This document shows positions 5,157 to 7,313 of a stretch of DNA of 7,313 bases, one piece after another. This DNA comes from Pseudomonadota bacterium. Lineage in GTDB: Bacteria; Myxococcota; Myxococcia; Myxococcales; Myxococcaceae. Position numbers and translations under genes: made by a program. Within the stretch, counting starts at the first letter, position 1; each line of letters begins with the position of its first letter. The notes beneath the pieces are model-generated. The model made no database searches and was not told where the DNA came from. It worked only from the letters and a program-made list of their open reading frames with translations. The DNA lies in NCBI GenBank assembly GCA_023424585.1, contig JAFADT010000275.1:1-7313 (forward strand), read 5' to 3'.

Positions 5157-6973
5157 TACTTCTGCGGCAGCGGCACCGTGCGCACGTGCAGGTCGCGCAG
5201 CTGCTTCTCGTCCACGTCGCCGGGGGCGCCCGTCATCGTGTCCGTGCCCGTCTTCGTCTTGGGGAACGGGATCACGTCGCGCAGGGACTCCGCGCCCGTC
5301 AGCAGCATCACCAGGCGGTCCATGCCCAGCGCGATGCCGCCGTGCGGGGGCGCGCCGAACTTGAGCGCGTCCAGCAGGAAGCCGAACTTCACGCGCGCCT
5401 CCTCCTCCTGGATGCCCAGCGCCTTGAAGACCTCGGCCTGCACCTTCGGGTCATGCAGGCGGATGGAGCCGCCGCCAATCTCGAAGCCGTTGAGCACCAC
5501 GTCGTAGCGGTGGCACTTCACGCGGCCCGGGTCCGTCCCCAGGTACTGCACGTCCTCGTCGTGCGGACGGGTGAAGGCGTGGTGCGCCGCCGCCCAGGTG
5601 TTCGTCTCCTCGTCGAACTCGAAGAGGGGCGGGTTCACCACCCAGAGGAACCGCCACTGGCCGCCGCTGCCGTACTCGGGGATGAGGCCCAGCTTCTTCG
5701 CCACGTGCACGCGCAGGTTCGCCATCACCGTGTGCACCAGCGACTCCTTCCCGAACTGGAACAGGATGAGGTCGCCCGGCTTCGCGCTCACGGCCTGGTT
5801 GATGGCCTGCCGCAGCGCCGGGGTGATCGTCTTGGACAGCGGGGACTGGGTCCACTCACCGCCCTCGCCCACCTTCGCGCGCGCCAGGCCCTTGGCGCCC
5901 GCCTGCTTCGCGAAGTCCTCCAGCTTGTCGCTCTCCGCGCGGGACAGCGGCTTCTCCGCCGGGACGACCATCGCCTTGACGATGCCCTTGTCCTGCACCG
6001 CCTCCCACATCATGGGCACGCCGCCCGCCGCGCCGTGCTCGCGGATGACGTCCGTGAGCACCACGTGCTCCAGCCCGAAGCGCAGGTCCGGCTTGTCGTT
6101 GCCGTACTTCGCCATGGACTCGTAGAAGTCCATGCGCATGAAGGGCGTCGGGATGTCGATGCCCAGCACCTCGCCCCACAGCTTCTTCAGCAGCCCCTCG
6201 ATGATGGTGAAGATGTCGTCCTGGGTGACGAAGCTCATCTCCACGTCGATCTGCGTGAACTCCGGCTGCCGGTCCAGGCGCAGGTCCTCGTCGCGGAAGC
6301 ACTTCACGATCTGGAAGTACCGGTCGAAGCCCGCCACCATGAACAGCTGCTTGTAGAGCTGCGGGCTCTCCGCCAGCGCGTAGAACTTGCCCGGGTTCAG
6401 GCGGCTGGGGACCAGGAAGTTGCGCGCGCCGCCCGGCGTGTACTTGCCCATGAAGGGCGTCTCCAGCTCCAGGAAGCCGTTGCCCGCCAGGTACGAGCGC
6501 GCCAGCGTGTTCATCTTCGAGCGCGTCATCAGCGTCCGCTGGAGCGGCGCGCGGCGCAGGTCCAGGTAGCGGTGCGCCAGGCGCTTCTCCTCGGACGTCT
6601 CCACGTTGTCCTCGATGAGGAACGGCGTGGGCTCCGAGCGGTTGAAGATGGTCAGATCCGAGGCCTTCACCTCGATCTCCCCCGTCTTCATCTTCGGGTT
6701 CACGTTCTTGCCGCGCGACAGCACCTTGCCCTTGATGCCGATGCAGTACTCCAGGCGCAGGTGCCCGGCCAGCGCATGGGCCTCCTGGCTGTCCGGCTCG
6801 AACACCACCTGGGTGAGCCCCTCGCGGTCCCGCAGGTCGATGAACACCGCGCCGCCGTGGTCGCGGCGGTTGTGCACCCAGCCGAAGAGGACCACTTCTT
6901 CGCCAACGTTCGCGGCCGTGAGCTGACCGCAGGTGTGGGTACGCTTGACCTCGGAGATGAACGGGACCGCCAT
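5156..6973 (-). CDS. aspS: Aspartyl-tRNA synthetase
   Basis: The protein has 605 residues, typical of bacterial-type AspRS. The start is ATG 6973-6971 with a moderate AGGCGG ribosome site. It charges tRNA with aspartate in the cytoplasm. The N-terminal OB-fold anticodon-binding domain is seen in GWVHNRRDHGG (31-41) and FIDLRDREGL (44-53). Class II motif 2 is FRDEDLRLDRQPEFTQ (226-241). The roughly 120-residue bacterial GAD insertion follows (about 300-425), and motif 3 is GGIALGMDRLVML (545-557). SPQLYKQ (203-209) lies near the amino-acid pocket. His39, in RRDHGG, matches Pseudomonas aeruginosa His31, which is linked to non-discriminating enzymes that also make Asp-tRNA(Asn) for GatCAB; discriminating enzymes such as E. 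coli's have Leu there. Relaxed specificity is therefore likely but inferred. One small deviation is ARNFLVPSR (183-191) where many bacteria have ARDFLVPSR. Confidence 0.98.
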   Translation of the reverse strand: MAVPFISEVKRTHTCGQLTAANVGEEVVLFGWVHNRRDHGGAVFIDLRDREGLTQVVFEPDSQEAHALAGHLRLEYCIGIKGKVLSRGKNVNPKMKTGEIEVKASDLTIFNRSEPTPFLIEDNVETSEEKRLAHRYLDLRRAPLQRTLMTRSKMNTLARSYLAGNGFLELETPFMGKYTPGGARNFLVPSRLNPGKFYALAESPQLYKQLFMVAGFDRYFQIVKCFRDEDLRLDRQPEFTQIDVEMSFVTQDDIFTIIEGLLKKLWGEVLGIDIPTPFMRMDFYESMAKYGNDKPDLRFGLEHVVLTDVIREHGAAGGVPMMWEAVQDKGIVKAMVVPAEKPLSRAESDKLEDFAKQAGAKGLARAKVGEGGEWTQSPLSKTITPALRQAINQAVSAKPGDLILFQFGKESLVHTVMANLRVHVAKKLGLIPEYGSGGQWRFLWVVNPPLFEFDEETNTWAAAHHAFTRPHDEDVQYLGTDPGRVKCHRYDVVLNGFEIGGGSIRLHDPKVQAEVFKALGIQEEEARVKFGFLLDALKFGAPPHGGIALGMDRLVMLLTGAESLRDVIPFPKTKTGTDTMTGAPGDVDEKQLRDLHVRTVPLPQK

Positions 6974-7012
6974 GGAGACCGCCTGCGTTTGGTTCGGGAA
7001 GGAAGGCCGGGC

Positions 7013-7043
7013 ACCATAGCGGATCGTGGAAACGACGCGTCAA
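7013..7043 (-). promoter_or_regulatory. Candidate sigma-70-type promoter of aspS
   Basis: On the minus strand TTGACG (7043-7038) matches the -35 consensus at five of six bases, and TATGGT (7018-7013) matches the -10 at four of six. They are separated by 19 bases, two longer than ideal. The site lies 40 bases before the aspS ATG, leaving a leader of roughly 30 bases. The strong -35 and the location make this the likeliest aspS promoter. No T-box or other leader structure fits in such a short leader. Confidence 0.5.
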
Positions 7044-7182
7044 GGAATCCATGGCCCGGACACCGCCGTGTTTTCACGCCCTTCTCCCTCGGAAGACAGG
7101 CGCTGGAGCAGGCAGGCGCGGACGGCCCGGGCGGAGGCCGCGGACAGCGCCATCACGCTCGAGGCGAGCGGCGGCCACGGCC

Positions 7183-7313
7183 ATGCCCTCTGGAGCCTGG
7201 GAGCTGGGGCTGCGCGGCGCTTTCGCCCTCTACAGCGAGGATCCGCGCACCGCGGGCCAGTTCACCGACGCGGAGGCGGACCAGTTGGAGGCCCGGCTCG
7301 AGGACCGGGTGGC
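7183..7313 (+). CDS. Possible N-terminal part of an unrecognised protein
   Basis: From ATG 7183 the frame is open to the right edge for 43 codons, with about 90% G/C at third positions. It gives a balanced amphipathic sequence (WELGLRGAFALYSEDPRTAG, then an acidic helix-like stretch). It is divergent from aspS. There is no good ribosome site; a GAGGCGAG lies about 15 bases upstream. The same frame is open back to an ATG at 7051, but that extension is Arg-rich and looks non-coding. A neighbouring frame gives AEAADSAITLEASGGHGHAL at 7131-7190, which also looks protein-like, so the true start or a frameshift is unresolved. I do not recognise the product. Confidence 0.35.
   Translation, partial: MPSGAWELGLRGAFALYSEDPRTAGQFTDAEADQLEARLEDRV

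Noticed and set aside
3778..5364. A 528-codon open frame on the plus strand
   Set aside because: It is antisense to the porin and aspS, both recognised families. The product is rich in His, Arg, Val and Pro with no recognisable domain. Long antisense frames are expected in GC-rich genes.
5856..7052. A 398-codon minus-strand open frame overlapping aspS
   Set aside because: It is the frame next to aspS, giving an Arg/Gly/Pro-rich product, and aspS itself is complete and unmistakable.
1..7313. tRNA, rRNA, CRISPR array, insertion sequence or transposase
   Set aside because: I saw no spaced direct repeats, tRNA-like cloverleaf, transposase motifs or terminal inverted repeats anywhere on either strand.

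Overview
The window is very GC-rich, with strong G/C preference at third codon positions. Together with long TGA/TAG-terminated genes and the kinds of proteins present, this suggests a myxobacterium (Myxococcus/Corallococcus type). That assignment is inference from composition and gene content, not from a marker gene search.

Layout, left to right. (1) 2-454, plus strand: the C-terminal end of a CHAT-domain (caspase-like) protein with its His-Gly and Gly-Ala-Cys motifs; its front lies outside the window. (2) 467-3641, minus strand: three tandem paralogues of the JmjC/cupin_8 family of Fe(II)/2-oxoglutarate oxygenases. All share an unusual N-terminal helical motif (W..WL.ENL.RGV). The two upstream copies (2652-3641 and 1357-2391) keep the full HxD...H iron triad. 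The last copy (467-1360) has lost all three ligands and the 2-oxoglutarate lysine, yet has an intact frame and is translationally coupled to its active neighbour by an ATGA overlap. (3) The 260-base gap between the first two paralogues holds a 56-residue Pro-rich ORF on the plus strand and, antisense to it, a Gly-rich ORF with a good ribosome site whose stop overlaps the next JmjC start. At most one is likely to be real. (4) 3703-4965, minus: an OprB-type outer-membrane porin with a signal peptide. (5) 5156-6973, minus: aspS, aspartyl-tRNA synthetase, with a plausible sigma-70-type promoter just upstream. (6) The right edge may hold the start of a divergent plus-strand gene whose reading frame is uncertain.

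Functional picture. aspS is housekeeping and the porin is probably a separate nutrient-uptake gene. The JmjC array is the unusual part: a likely protein or peptide hydroxylase set with a pseudoenzyme partner and a possible short peptide encoded in its midst. Strong GC-rich hairpins without U-tracts lie at the 3' ends of the CHAT gene/last JmjC gene, the first JmjC gene and aspS. They suggest that the minus-strand genes are several transcription units rather than one operon.
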